Positions 17,941-27,365 of a stretch of 64,000 nucleotides of DNA are shown here, piece by piece. The stretch is from an uncultured Prevotella sp. (lineage in GTDB: Bacteria > Bacteroidota > Bacteroidia > Bacteroidales > Bacteroidaceae), in NCBI GenBank assembly GCA_947170265.1, contig CAMVSV010000004.1, positions 31,649-95,648 on the forward strand, in the 5' to 3' direction. The position numbers were made by a program, and so were the translations under genes. Below the pieces are notes generated by a model. The model did no database searches. It worked only from the letters and a program-made list of their open reading frames with translations, and was not told the origin of the DNA. Position 1 is the stretch's first letter; each line of letters opens with the position of its first letter.

Positions 17941-17969
17941 AGAGTGAGAATTGAAGTTACACAATAAAA

Positions 17970-18002
17970 AACAGCCATGCACGATGAGCGTGCATGGCTG
18001 TT
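17970..18002. terminator. Terminator between malic enzyme and the MBL-fold gene
   Basis: AACAGCCATGCAC pairs with GTGCATGGCTGTT around a seven-base loop. A T-run follows on the plus strand and an A-run precedes it, so it can serve both convergent genes. Confidence 0.9.
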
Positions 18003-18027
18003 TTTTTTATTTCAAAAATCCAAGATA

Positions 18028-18834
18028 CTATGGTACCAAGTCGCATGGAACGCTCGGCACTTTACGCTTGAGCACCTCAAGCTGGAAATCCTTTCCTGCC
18101 ACGATGCCATAGGAACGCAGCACCGACTCCACGCTCTTGCGGGCGAGCTCGGGATGATTGTTTTCCTCACTCAAATGACACAGCCACACCTTTCTCAGGG
18201 CTGGCGAGGCATTGTCGGCGAGGGCTGTGGCACAGTCGATGTTGCTCAGATGTCCGCTCTCACTCGTGATGCGCCTCTTCAGATGCTCGGGATAAGGACC
18301 CTCAGCCAACATCTCGGCATCATAGTTGGCTTCAATCACCAGATAGTTGGCACGAGAGATTACTTCCTTTATCTCATCGGTGACATGGCCGCAGTCGGTA
18401 ACGAGGACAAAGGTAACGCCACCATGCTCAATGACATAACCTACATTGTCCACACTGTCGTGGGGAACGCCGAAAGGCGTGATGCGGAAATCACCCAGCT
18501 CAAAGACCACACCCTTCTCTATGACCTTGCGGTGGGCTTCGTCAATCTTGTGCTTCACACACCAGTTACGATATATGCCGGCATGCACGGCTGACGTGGT
18601 ATAGACAGGCACATCGAGGTCACGGCACAGCGAGCCCACCGACTTCACATGGTCGGCATGGTCGTGGGTGATGAGGATGTTTCTTACGGCTCCCAGTTGC
18701 AAGCCGTAGTCATGGAAGTGCTTCTTCAGAGTGCGCACACCCACCCCACAGTCAATCATCAAGCCGTCGGTATCTGTATACAGGAAATAGCAGTTGCCGC
18801 TGCTGCCGCTTCCCATTGAAATGAATTTCAACAT
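18028..18834 (-). CDS. MBL-fold metallo-hydrolase, YycJ/WalJ-like
   Basis: The protein has 268 residues and opens with MGSGSSGNCYFL, characteristic of the YycJ/WalJ branch of the metallo-beta-lactamase fold. The zinc motif HxHxDH is present as THDHADH (57-62). Further metal ligands are plausible in GVPHDSVDNVGY and in CHLSEENN near the C-terminus. Relatives are proposed exonucleases or phosphodiesterases linked to cell-wall signalling or DNA replication in Firmicutes. In Bacteroidota the role is not established, so I do not assign one. It is a single gene with its own promoter and a shared downstream terminator. Confidence 0.85.
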   Translation of the reverse strand: MLKFISMGSGSSGNCYFLYTDTDGLMIDCGVGVRTLKKHFHDYGLQLGAVRNILITHDHADHVKSVGSLCRDLDVPVYTTSAVHAGIYRNWCVKHKIDEAHRKVIEKGVVFELGDFRITPFGVPHDSVDNVGYVIEHGGVTFVLVTDCGHVTDEIKEVISRANYLVIEANYDAEMLAEGPYPEHLKRRITSESGHLSNIDCATALADNASPALRKVWLCHLSEENNHPELARKSVESVLRSYGIVAGKDFQLEVLKRKVPSVPCDLVP

Positions 18835-18886
18835 TATCTTATCGTTTGTTTAGGTATGGAGATGAGCTCATCATACATACGATGTG

Positions 18887-18894
18887 CAAAGGTA
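18887..18894 (-). promoter_or_regulatory. Candidate promoter (-7 element) for the MBL-fold gene
   Basis: TACCTTTG on the minus strand lies 52 bases before the ATG. The -33 partner is not clear. Confidence 0.5.
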
Positions 18895-18964
18895 ATGAAA
18901 ATGTATGAGAAAACCGAACGACAACAGGAATTTCCACTGCCTAAAAATAAGTAACAGTGAAACA

Positions 18965-21226
18965 TCAGAACGGCAGTCCCACTGCAAAATGGAAAGCGAA
19001 ATCGCGGCTCAGGCGCGGATGGAAGATGGGGAAATGGTCGCGCGAGGTATCGTAGTCGGGGTTGACAGCCTTCATGCCCATGTCCATGCGGAGAATGAAA
19101 TAGTCGAAGTTGAGACGCAATCCCAAGCCATAGGACGCAGCCAACTGGCGATAGAACTTGTTAAACTTGAACTGTCCACCCTCCTGGTCGGGATAGTTGC
19201 GCAAGGTCCAGATGTTTCCTGCATCGACGAAGGCAGCCCCGCTGAACTTCCAGAAGAGCTTCGAACGGTATTCCATGCTTAGGTCGAGCTTCATGTCGCC
19301 AGTCTGGTTGATAAAGTCAATCCTGCCATCGGTGCCACGGAATGTTCCCGGTCCGAGCTCTCTCACGCTCCATCCTCTCAATGAGTTGGCTCCGCCGGCG
19401 AAATAGCGTTTCTCAAACGGCAGCATAGTACTGTTGCCATAGGGATAAGCGACCCCCATGGCACCATGCATCACCAACTGGCTTGCATCGTCGATATGAA
19501 AGATGTGGGTATATGCGAAGTCAAGTTTCACATACTGTGCGTATGCTATATTAAACAAGGTGTACTGAGAGTTGGAGTTTTTCTCGAAGTCAAACACCCG
19601 GCTCATGGCATTCAACACATTGCCCGATGTCTCGGCATTGGCCCTGATGGCTTTTGTGGCATCGCTGTAGGTCAGCGAGAAGCCAATCTTAGTGATGAGC
19701 AGGTCCTCATAGTTGTATCTCAGTATGGCATTGCGGCTCGATGCCACGTCAATATAGTCGTGCTTGAAGGTTGCCGACACCCACGGCATGTATATGTAGT
19801 CAAGGTCGAGCAGGTCGAAGTTGTAAGCAGTATTGCGTGAGGCATTGCTCCACTTGTAGCGCCATGTGGCAGAAAAGACCCTGCGGTGGAACTCGGGACG
19901 GTTCTGGAAATTCCAGCTCAGAGCCAGCTCCGACGACGCAGTGCTCCTCTTCGTGAAGGAGCGAGATAGAAACGGTGCCACGAAACGTGGGAACAGCAGC
20001 TTGGTCTCTATGCCATACTCCTCATAGTCGTGGTTCTCATAACCCTCCAGTCCGGTGATGGCTTCAAAGGCTGCACGCAACTGCACCGACAGTTGCTCAG
20101 AGCCACGGAAGAGATTGCGGTTCTGATAGGTGAGCGAGGCTGCGGCACCAAGGTTTCCGGCTGTGTTAGTACCTTCAGGCAGGAATGTTATGGTATTTGG
20201 CTTATGGGGCAGGAGCTGGATGTTACAGTCAAGCATGTGGGGATTGTCTGCCGTAAACAAACCGAGGGTGTCGGAAGGCAGCGAGTCGGCAACCTCAGAG
20301 AAACGTATGTTGGTATAACGTATGGCACCAAGACGCCCGAAGCGGTTATATGTAGACTGCAAGTCGGATATGCTGAAAAACTTACCCTCCTCAATGGCTG
20401 AAGAGTTCTCAAGCACCTTGCGACGCAATGGTAGTCTGCCGTCCTCACCGGAGAAAGCCACATGGCGTATGGTGTAGCGCGGATGAGGTTGTGGCAACTC
20501 TGCATTGCTGCCACTGAAGGGTCTGAGATGAAGAGTCACGTCTACCGTCTGCCCTAAGGTGTCAGCCGTTGCCGAATAGGAGATATAGTCTTTGTGGAAC
20601 CTGTAGAAGCCGTTGTCGTTGAGCAGCTTGGTAACACGTTTGCGCTCACCGTCGAGAGCATTGACCGAGAAGAGCTTACCGGTGAAGCGTTGGTCATCAA
20701 GATGGTTGGTGTCGAGACTATCAAGCACTTCACCGACCTTTTCATCCTGAATGTCATAGCTGAAACGGCCAATGCGATAAGGTGTGCCTGGATGCAGGGT
20801 GTAGACAGCCATGAGCTTCTTGCCTTTCTTATAGGTATCGAGCGTCACCGAGGAGTTCATATACCCCATGTTGCGCATAGCCAACTGCAGGTCCTCACAG
20901 GAGAGACGCGCCTGGAGAGTGTCAAAGAGCACAGGCTTCTCACCAATCTTTTTCAGCGTGCGGTTTATCCACTTGGTGGTATCTTCACCGGCAAGCGAAT
21001 AGGTACCGAGGGGTATCTTCAAAGCCGAGAACCACTTGCTGTTACCCTGCTGACGTATATATGGTGCAAGCTGAGATGCATCAAAGTCCTTCACGTCGGA
21101 CTTGAGCACAACCTTGTCAAGCAAATGTTCGCCATCGGGCACGAACTTAGAGGCGCTACATGCCTGAAGCAGCAACGCCAGCAACACTATGGCTGCAAGA
21201 GAGTAATTCCTGATATGGGTTATCAC
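18965..21226 (-). CDS. Second lipidated TamA/BamA-family outer-membrane protein (TamL-like)
   Basis: The protein has 753 residues and begins with a GTG start. A short lipoprotein leader ends in LLLQAC, placing the lipidated Cys at about residue 23. It parallels the first TamL in this window along its length: SKFVPDGEHLLDKV after the Cys, a POTRA-like DGERKRVTKLLNDNGFYRFHKD, a barrel segment GGANSLRGWSVRELGPGTFR and a terminal VGLPF. It has no tamB neighbour, so its partner is unknown. Bacteroidota are known to carry more than one TamL. The candidate promoter lies so close to the GTG that the mRNA may be nearly leaderless. Confidence 0.83.
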   Translation of the reverse strand: MITHIRNYSLAAIVLLALLLQACSASKFVPDGEHLLDKVVLKSDVKDFDASQLAPYIRQQGNSKWFSALKIPLGTYSLAGEDTTKWINRTLKKIGEKPVLFDTLQARLSCEDLQLAMRNMGYMNSSVTLDTYKKGKKLMAVYTLHPGTPYRIGRFSYDIQDEKVGEVLDSLDTNHLDDQRFTGKLFSVNALDGERKRVTKLLNDNGFYRFHKDYISYSATADTLGQTVDVTLHLRPFSGSNAELPQPHPRYTIRHVAFSGEDGRLPLRRKVLENSSAIEEGKFFSISDLQSTYNRFGRLGAIRYTNIRFSEVADSLPSDTLGLFTADNPHMLDCNIQLLPHKPNTITFLPEGTNTAGNLGAAASLTYQNRNLFRGSEQLSVQLRAAFEAITGLEGYENHDYEEYGIETKLLFPRFVAPFLSRSFTKRSTASSELALSWNFQNRPEFHRRVFSATWRYKWSNASRNTAYNFDLLDLDYIYMPWVSATFKHDYIDVASSRNAILRYNYEDLLITKIGFSLTYSDATKAIRANAETSGNVLNAMSRVFDFEKNSNSQYTLFNIAYAQYVKLDFAYTHIFHIDDASQLVMHGAMGVAYPYGNSTMLPFEKRYFAGGANSLRGWSVRELGPGTFRGTDGRIDFINQTGDMKLDLSMEYRSKLFWKFSGAAFVDAGNIWTLRNYPDQEGGQFKFNKFYRQLAASYGLGLRLNFDYFILRMDMGMKAVNPDYDTSRDHFPIFHPRLSRDFAFHFAVGLPF

Positions 21227-21230
21227 CCTG

Positions 21231-21238
21231 CAAAGGTA
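21231..21238 (-). promoter_or_regulatory. Candidate promoter element abutting the GTG start of the second TamL-like gene
   Basis: TACCTTTG on the minus strand ends five bases before the GTG. Transcription would start at about 21225, at or beside the start codon. Confidence 0.45.
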
Positions 21239-21329
21239 ACATTTTATTCACACTTTACGACAATAGAGACATAGAAAGTCCCACTGAAAGGAATATGGAA
21301 AAAGTGTTTCAGCGTGATTTTTCAATCCC

Positions 21330-21596
21330 GTGAAACAGTTAACAAATGTGAATGAAAAACATTCTCCGCACAGTGAGAAAACGAAAGAGCCACTTTCGCG
21401 CTGCGAAAGAGGCTCTTTTACCTTCCAAAAGAGGCTCTTTTGCACGCTAAAAGAGGCTCTTTTAAAATGCCCCTTTCAAGCGATTGATTATCAACGAGTT
21501 ACAAAGACGATTATTTATGCCTTTCTAAGTCTTCAAATGTTAAAGAATTACCCCAATATTTTACACAACTTAACGTTTATTTACAAAATGTTTCAC
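21330..21596. repeat. MITE-like extragenic element, copy A (267 bp)
   Basis: The element starts GTGAAACA and ends TGTTTCAC, which are matching inverted termini. Inside are several copies of the palindromic word AAAAGAGGCTCTTTT and a hairpin GAAAGAGCCACTTTC. An inverted copy of identical length lies at 39727-39993, and the two look roughly 80 percent alike by eye. No transposase is encoded. Frames that run through it are a by-product of the repeats. Confidence 0.85.
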
Positions 21597-21713
21597 GGCA
21601 TTTTTGGCATGAAATACTGAGGTTTTACATGATATGGCAACCTTGTATTTGACGCATTGTAAAATATCTGACTTCAGACGAAACATGCAGGAGGCTTTGA
21701 TGAAAATAAAAAC
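21597..21713. other. AT-rich spacer without visible features
   Basis: Between the repeat element and the ATP synthase terminator I see no gene, promoter or repeat. Confidence 0.5.
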
Positions 21714-21757
21714 AAAAAAGCCAAATACAAGCAGGTTAGGCTTGCATTTGGCTTTTT
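21714..21757 (-). terminator. Terminator of the ATP synthase operon
   Basis: AAAAAGCCAAAT-CAAGC pairs with GCTTG-ATTTGGCTTTTT around a seven-base loop. It lies 30 bases beyond the atpG stop and ends in a T-run on the minus strand. Confidence 0.88.
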
Positions 21758-21786
21758 AAAGTTTATGGTAAGCTCTGCGGGGGAAA

Positions 21787-22752
21787 TCAGTTGTTGACTG
21801 AGCCTCCCACAATATCGAGCAGTTCGTTGGTGATGGCTTGCTGACGCGACTTGTTATACTGCAGGTTGAGCTCACGCAACAGCTCGTCGGCATTGTCGGT
21901 AGCTGTCTGCATCGCCACCATGCGCGCGGCATGCTCAGAGGCATTGCTGTCGAGGGCTGCAGTGTAGAGCATGAGGTGAGCAAGCTTTGGAATGAGCTTT
22001 GAAAGAACAGTTTGCATGTCGGGCTCAACGATGAAGATGTCGGCAAGAGGCTTGACTTCTTCTTGTTGCCTTGCACTTTCCTGTTGGTTTTTCTTCAGGT
22101 ATTCCTGTGCTTTCTTGGTGACGACATTCGACGTGAGATCACGCTCTTTGTCCTCATTAAGCTGCTCGCTGACGTCTATCGGCAGGAAGGTCTTGCGTGT
22201 GAGTATCTGACTGCCGGCACTCTTGAAGTGGTGGTAGATCATCTCCACACGGTCAATGTCACCATCGACATACTTTTGTCCGAGCTCACGGGCAATTTCT
22301 ATGCACGAAGCCACATTGGGTTTGTCAGCCAATGCATTGAAGTCACCAGCTGTTTTATAACCAAGTTTAGCCACTTTCTCTGCTATCTTCCTTCCAATGG
22401 GGTAGACAATAATATTGTCGTTGCCAAGATGCTTGTATTCCTCAAGCACCTGTGTGGTAAGCTTAATCACGTTGGCATTGAAGCCGCCACACAACGAGCT
22501 GTTGGAACTGTAGACAACAAGAGCTATGCGTTTTACTGGCCGCTCCTGACTGAACACCGTTGTTGCATCTGCCTCACTGGCAAGGAAGGTCTTCAGGATA
22601 TGCTCGAGCATGTTCTCATAGGGAAGCATGTTCTCAATCATCACCTGTGCATGGTGGAGCTTTGACGATGCCACCATTTTCATGGCACTGGTTATCTTCC
22701 TTGTGCTATTGACGCTGGCTATGCGGTTTTTTATTTCTTTTAAACTTGGCAT
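21787..22752 (-). CDS. atpG: ATP synthase F1 subunit gamma
   Basis: The central stalk subunit has 321 residues from the ATG at 22752. A TTG at 22779 would add nine residues, but PSLKEIKNRIASVNSTRKI is the normal N-terminus. The family signatures are RKITSAMKMVASSKL near the N-terminus and AARMVAMQTATDNADEL near the C-terminus, where the coiled coil rotates inside the alpha3beta3 ring. It is somewhat longer than the roughly 290-residue E. coli protein, mainly through a charged insert (KAQEYLKKNQQESARQQEE). It is the last gene of the operon, 27 bases after atpA. Confidence 0.96.
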   Translation of the reverse strand: MPSLKEIKNRIASVNSTRKITSAMKMVASSKLHHAQVMIENMLPYENMLEHILKTFLASEADATTVFSQERPVKRIALVVYSSNSSLCGGFNANVIKLTTQVLEEYKHLGNDNIIVYPIGRKIAEKVAKLGYKTAGDFNALADKPNVASCIEIARELGQKYVDGDIDRVEMIYHHFKSAGSQILTRKTFLPIDVSEQLNEDKERDLTSNVVTKKAQEYLKKNQQESARQQEEVKPLADIFIVEPDMQTVLSKLIPKLAHLMLYTAALDSNASEHAARMVAMQTATDNADELLRELNLQYNKSRQQAITNELLDIVGGSVNN

Positions 22753-22779
22753 GAATAATTGTCTGTTATCAATTATCAA

Positions 22780-24363
22780 TTACTTATACTGACCAGCAAT
22801 GTCTGCCATTGTCTGTTCAACAATCTGTGTGGCCTCATCAGTGAGTTTACCACTGCCAAGCTCTTCTATGACATCGGCATGGGCATTGCGCATCTTCTCA
22901 AGGAAGGTGTCCTGACACTCACGGACCTTGTCTACCGGAACATCGTGCATCAGACCATGAACTCCGCAATAGAGAATGGCAATCTGCTCACCCACAGGCA
23001 TGGGGGAATACTGTGGCTGTATGAGCAGCTGGTTGTTCTTTCGTCCTCGGTCGAGTGTCATGGCTGTAACGGCATCCATGTCGCTTGAGAACTTTGAGAA
23101 GGCTTCAAGCTCACGATACTGTGCCTGGTCAATCTTCAGTGTTCCTGCCACTTTCTTCATGGACTTGATTTGTGCCGATCCTCCCACACGGGAAACGGAG
23201 ATACCTACATTGATTGCGGGACGGAAGCCTTGATTGAAGAGGTCGGACTCAAGGTAGATCTGTCCGTCGGTGATGGAGATAACGTTTGTAGGGATGTATG
23301 CCGATACGTCGCCTGCCTGAGTCTCAATGATTGGCAGCGCGGTAAGCGAACCGCCTCCACGCACATGTCCCTTCATGCATGCAGGAAGGTCGTTCATCTG
23401 CTCTGCCACCTCCTGCTGCTCGTTGATCTTTGCTGCACGCTCCAACAAACGTGAGTGGAGATAGAACACGTCGCCGGGATATGCCTCACGTCCTGACGGA
23501 CGGCGCAGGATAAGCGACACCTCACGGTAGGCTACAGCCTGCTTGGAGAGGTCGTCGTAGACCACAAGTGCGGGGAAGCCTCGGTCACGGAAATACTCAC
23601 CGATGGCAGCACCGGCAAACGGTGCATAGTATTGCATGGCAGCAGGATCGGCTGCCGTGGCACTTACCACGATGGTATATGGAAGGGCACCATGCTCCTT
23701 TAGGCTCTGCACGAGAGCTGCAACGGTAGATGCCTTCTGACCTATTGCCACATAGATGCAGTACACGGGCTGACCAGCGTCGTAGAAGCTTTTCTGGTTT
23801 ATGATGGTGTCAACGGCAATGGCTGTCTTTCCTGTCTGACGGTCGCCGATGATAAGCTCACGCTGTCCGCGTCCGATAGGTATCATTGAGTCAACGGCTT
23901 TGAGACCGGTCTGCAAAGGTTCCTTCACGGGTTGACGATAGATAACTCCTGGAGCCTTTCTGTCGAGTGGCATTTCGAAAGCATTGCTCAGGTCGATATC
24001 GCCCATGCCGTCAATGGCTTCGCCCAGAGGATTGATTACACGACCAAGCATGTTGTCGTTGACGCGTATGGAAGCAATGCGGTGGGTTCGTTTCACCACC
24101 TGTCCCTCCTTTATCCCCGCCGTGGGACCGAGAAGAATACAACCAACATTGTCTTCCTCAAGGTTCATTACGATTGCCATAGTGCCATTTTCAAACTCAA
24201 GCAGCTCGTTAGCTTCGGCGTTGCGAAGTCCATAGATACGCGCAACTCCGTCGCTGACAGTAAGCACGGTACCTACCTCATCGAACTTTTCCGCATCATT
24301 GATGCCTTGAAGCTGTTGCATCAGTACTTCTGACACTTCACTTGGTTTAATTTTATCTGACAT
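22780..24363 (-). CDS. atpA: ATP synthase F1 subunit alpha
   Basis: The non-catalytic nucleotide-binding subunit has 527 residues. The Walker A motif is GDRQTGKTA, and the arginine-finger region is [13 protein letters not shown]. The N-terminus ([14 protein letters not shown]) follows the family pattern. The C-terminal helices end in ADIAGQYK. It assembles with beta into the F1 hexamer on the cytoplasmic side. It lies between atpH and atpG in the usual Bacteroidota order. Confidence 0.97.
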   Translation of the reverse strand: MSDKIKPSEVSEVLMQQLQGINDAEKFDEVGTVLTVSDGVARIYGLRNAEANELLEFENGTMAIVMNLEEDNVGCILLGPTAGIKEGQVVKRTHRIASIRVNDNMLGRVINPLGEAIDGMGDIDLSNAFEMPLDRKAPGVIYRQPVKEPLQTGLKAVDSMIPIGRGQRELIIGDRQTGKTAIAVDTIINQKSFYDAGQPVYCIYVAIGQKASTVAALVQSLKEHGALPYTIVVSATAADPAAMQYYAPFAGAAIGEYFRDRGFPALVVYDDLSKQAVAYREVSLILRRPSGREAYPGDVFYLHSRLLERAAKINEQQEVAEQMNDLPACMKGHVRGGGSLTALPIIETQAGDVSAYIPTNVISITDGQIYLESDLFNQGFRPAINVGISVSRVGGSAQIKSMKKVAGTLKIDQAQYRELEAFSKFSSDMDAVTAMTLDRGRKNNQLLIQPQYSPMPVGEQIAILYCGVHGLMHDVPVDKVRECQDTFLEKMRNAHADVIEELGSGKLTDEATQIVEQTMADIAGQYK

Positions 24364-24416
24364 TACTATTGTTTTAATTAATTACGATTTGAAGAACTTG
24401 GTTTTGTCCTTATTCT

Positions 24417-24977
24417 TTATTTCTTCAGCTCTGTTTCTATCAACTTCAGCTTGTTTCTTACACTTGCATCCATTCGATATGTTCCGTACTCAAGGATAAA
24501 TCCACCAATTATGTCTGGATTTACCTCTGTCTGGAACTCAACAGACCCCTTTGTCTTACTTTCCACCATCTGCTTCATCTTCTGCTCGGTGGCAGCTGAC
24601 ACGGCAGCAGCGGTGATGAGTCTACCGCGGATGATGTTCTTCTGTTGGCGGTAAAGCGTGATATACGAATTTGCCATGAACTGCAGTGCATCCTCCCTAC
24701 CCTCTTCAAGTACGATGTGAATGAAACGCTTTGTAAGGTCAGACACCTCTTGAGTGGTTCCTTCTTTAAGAATTCTTCCACAAGCCGTTGCCAGCAGCGC
24801 TTCTTTCTTGTCCTTTGCGAGCATGGGGTTGTCTATCGTAAACCGCAGTTCGGGTATGCTCAGGTAGCTTTGTGAAAGCATCTGCATCTCAGCATACACC
24901 GTGGCTTCCTGTTTTGCCTGTAAGGCACTTTTAAGCAGTGCCCTGGCATAACGAACCGATATTACACCTATGTCCAT
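24417..24977 (-). CDS. atpH: ATP synthase F1 subunit delta
   Basis: The peripheral-stalk cap subunit (OSCP) has 186 residues. It starts with VISVRYARALLKSALQ, the conserved first helix that binds alpha, and ends with the family signature VNPDIIGGFILEYGTYRMDASVRNKL split over residues 150-175. Length and position after atpF (six-base gap) are normal. Confidence 0.95.
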   Translation of the reverse strand: MDIGVISVRYARALLKSALQAKQEATVYAEMQMLSQSYLSIPELRFTIDNPMLAKDKKEALLATACGRILKEGTTQEVSDLTKRFIHIVLEEGREDALQFMANSYITLYRQQKNIIRGRLITAAAVSAATEQKMKQMVESKTKGSVEFQTEVNPDIIGGFILEYGTYRMDASVRNKLKLIETELKK

Positions 24978-24983
24978 AAACGA

Positions 24984-25508
24984 TTATTTGTTCTTGTTGT
25001 CAACAGAGATTTCATCCAACAGTCTGTCAATCATTTCCATTTGTGCGGCATCAGAGGATAGCTTCTCGCGGAGGATTTTTTCTGCTATCTGAACGGAAAG
25101 CTCTGCCACCTGTGAGCGTATCTCCCTCATGGCATTTCGCTTTTCGCCTTCTATCTGCGCCTTGGCGTCTTCCAACAACCGGGCAGTTTCCTCGCGAGCC
25201 TTTCCTTGAGCATTCTCCACTATGGCATCACGCGTCTGTGTGGCCTCTTTCAATATCAAGGCTTGCTTTTCGCGTGCTTCCTGGAGAATTGCCTCACCCT
25301 CCTGCTTAATATTTTCCAGTCGCTCTGAGGCCTCGTGGGCTTTCTTCAGGCTCTCGTCAATATAGTTTTTCCTTTCAGTCACCATGTTGGTGATAGCAGG
25401 GAAACCATATTTGGCAAGGATGAAGAAAACCACCAAGAACGCCAAAAGCATCCAGAACAATAGTCCCAGGTCTGGTGTAAGGATTGCTGGCAGTTTACTG
25501 AAATCCAT
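24984..25508 (-). CDS. atpF: ATP synthase F0 subunit b
   Basis: The peripheral stalk subunit has 174 residues. One N-terminal membrane helix (LGLLFWMLLAFLVVFFILAKYGF) is followed by a long charged coiled coil (ERKNYIDESLKKAHEASERL onward) that dimerises and reaches F1. The length is close to the roughly 156-170 residues usual for bacteria. It lies between atpE and atpH. Confidence 0.95.
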   Translation of the reverse strand: MDFSKLPAILTPDLGLLFWMLLAFLVVFFILAKYGFPAITNMVTERKNYIDESLKKAHEASERLENIKQEGEAILQEAREKQALILKEATQTRDAIVENAQGKAREETARLLEDAKAQIEGEKRNAMREIRSQVAELSVQIAEKILREKLSSDAAQMEMIDRLLDEISVDNKNK

Positions 25509-25550
25509 CTATTTATCTTTTTTACTATTAACTATCTTTTCCTGCTATTC

Positions 25551-25790
25551 TTAAATCAAGAATGCACAAGCTGCAATGGCAAACAGAGCACAACCCTCAA
25601 CGAATGCCGAGGTAAGAATCATGTTTGTCTGGATTTTGCCGGTAGCTTCTGGCTGGCGTGCGATGGCGTCCATAGCACTTCCGCCAATCTTACCTATACC
25701 CAAACCTGCACCAATTGTTGCAATACCTGCACCGAGACCGCAGCCCAGCTGTGCCAGACCTTCAGCAGCCAATAATGTTGAAATAATCAT
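25551..25790 (-). CDS. atpE: ATP synthase F0 subunit c
   Basis: The ring-forming proteolipid has 79 residues. I use the ATG at 25790; the open frame extends to 25904, but the extra 38 residues overlap atpB and do not resemble a c-subunit. Two membrane hairpin helices flank the polar loop ARQPEA. The ion-binding carboxylate is the Glu in TSAFVEGCALF. The Gln and Ser/Thr ligands of sodium-type rings are not seen, so a proton ring is likely (inference). Confidence 0.95.
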   Translation of the reverse strand: MIISTLLAAEGLAQLGCGLGAGIATIGAGLGIGKIGGSAMDAIARQPEATGKIQTNMILTSAFVEGCALFAIAACAFLI

Positions 25791-25839
25791 AGTTGTAAAT
25801 GTTTTTGAATTATTAATTAATGATATTGTTCTTATTTTG

Positions 25840-26889
25840 TCACTCTGCACCGTGCTCTTTATGTGCCAATCCAATGAACACTGCGCTGAGCATGGTAAAC
25901 ACATACGCCTGTACGAAAGCTACAAGCAGTTCCAAGAGATTCATGAACAGCAGCATGATGATGCTGAAAGTGTTCAGACCCAGTCCAAATCCTACTCCCA
26001 TAGACCAGCCGAGGAATATCACGCATGTGAAACTAAGCATCACTGCATGGCCCGCCATCATATTTGCAAAGAGACGAATCATCAGTGCAAATGGCTTGGT
26101 AAATACTCCGAAGAGTTCTATGAGCGGCATTACCGGTGCCGGATAGGCTTTAAGGAACAGGGGCACATCAGGCCAGAATATCTCCTTCCAATACTCTTTG
26201 TTTGCAAAGATGTTTATTGCCAACATGGTGCAAACAGCAAGAAACAGTGTGATGTTGATGTTTCCAGTTACATTTGCTCCACCGGGGAATATAGGAATGA
26301 GTCCAACCAGGTTTGTTGTGAAGATGAAAAAGAATACAGTGAGCAGATAGGGAGCATAAGGCTTGTAGTGCTTTTCACCTATTGACGACTTTATCACATC
26401 GTCGTGAATCATCATCACAAACATCTCCATCATACCAACAAAGCCTCCTGGCGCATCGCTCTTCTCATCATGCTTCTTATACCAACGGGCACAAGAAAGG
26501 AACACAGTAATAAGTATGGCTACTACTATCCATATCTGTGCCACGGCTTTGGTGATGCTCAGGTCAAGGGGACGTTTTGCGCTTCCGTCTGCCATCTTCT
26601 CATAGATCTTCCCATGGTGCTCCTCACTGAAGAAAAAGCCATCTGGCAGGCTATGAGCCGTACAGAAATGCCATTCTCCCGTATTCCCACTGCGAATGAT
26701 AATTGGCAACGGTATGCTCAGATGCTTTCCCTGATAAGAAGCTATATGCCATTCGTAGGAGTCAGCCAAGTGCTCCAGAACTATTTCGGGAATGTTTATC
26801 TGTTCGCCCTCTTTTGCTTCTTCTGCACTCATGACCATCGGCACGAATGCAACCATCAGTAGAAGGATTATCGATTTTATTCTATTCAT
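25840..26889 (-). CDS. atpB: ATP synthase F0 subunit a
   Basis: The membrane subunit that carries protons to the c-ring has 349 residues. The essential Arg lies in FALMIRLFANMMAGHAVM. The protein starts with a signal-like segment (SIILLLMVAFVPMVMSAEE) and a periplasmic stretch of about 100 residues before the first core helix. This N-terminal extension is common in Bacteroidota and explains why it is longer than the 271-residue E. coli protein. It is followed by atpE after 49 bases. Confidence 0.95.
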   Translation of the reverse strand: MNRIKSIILLLMVAFVPMVMSAEEAKEGEQINIPEIVLEHLADSYEWHIASYQGKHLSIPLPIIIRSGNTGEWHFCTAHSLPDGFFFSEEHHGKIYEKMADGSAKRPLDLSITKAVAQIWIVVAILITVFLSCARWYKKHDEKSDAPGGFVGMMEMFVMMIHDDVIKSSIGEKHYKPYAPYLLTVFFFIFTTNLVGLIPIFPGGANVTGNINITLFLAVCTMLAINIFANKEYWKEIFWPDVPLFLKAYPAPVMPLIELFGVFTKPFALMIRLFANMMAGHAVMLSFTCVIFLGWSMGVGFGLGLNTFSIIMLLFMNLLELLVAFVQAYVFTMLSAVFIGLAHKEHGAE

Positions 26890-26918
26890 TACTTATAATG
26901 TTACATCATTTGTATCCG

Positions 26919-27314
26919 TCACGAACGGTTAGACACTTTTGCAAAAAATATAGAATGGTGAGTCAACGATACCAGATAGAAAACCATGAACACAAGAAAG
27001 AACACCAACATGTTACTCCTGCCCATGATGAGATAATATACAAACATCACTGCAAGGGCAAGAAGCAGACGGAATCCAGATGCTGCGGTATAATATGTGG
27101 GCAACTGGTCTGCATTGTTCTTCGCAATTCTCTTCCAAACCAGCCCGGCTACCACACTCACCGCAAGCGTAAACAAGGCACTAACTATGACGGGAGTCAC
27201 AATCTCATGGATGCTCCATGCGTTTGCTACGAGCAAAGCCACGAGAAACAGCGCCACAACAAACATCAGCTGTTGCTTTAAGTATTGTTTGCTAATCCTG
27301 TCTGTATCTGTCAT
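26919..27314 (-). CDS. AtpI-like small membrane protein of the ATP synthase operon
   Basis: The protein has 131 residues and four hydrophobic helices (MFVVALFLVALLVANAW, PVIVSALFTLAVSVVAGLVW, FRLLLALAVMFVYYLIM, MLVFFLVFMVFYLVSL). It lies between atpC and atpB, where many bacteria encode AtpI, a factor for c-ring assembly or ion supply. Sequence similarity to AtpI is weak by eye, so the assignment rests on topology and position. It starts with MTDTDRISKQYLKQQ, a charged cytoplasmic leader. Confidence 0.65.
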   Translation of the reverse strand: MTDTDRISKQYLKQQLMFVVALFLVALLVANAWSIHEIVTPVIVSALFTLAVSVVAGLVWKRIAKNNADQLPTYYTAASGFRLLLALAVMFVYYLIMGRSNMLVFFLVFMVFYLVSLTHHSIFFAKVSNRS

Positions 27315-27365
27315 TTATATATTCGTTTCTATTGTGCTTCAGCCCTTTTCTGCCACCTTCTGTGT

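Noticed and set aside
21330..21620. Frame through MITE-like copy A, similar to one through copy B
   Set aside because: The similarity follows from the shared repeat DNA, and the encoded peptide is built from the palindromes.
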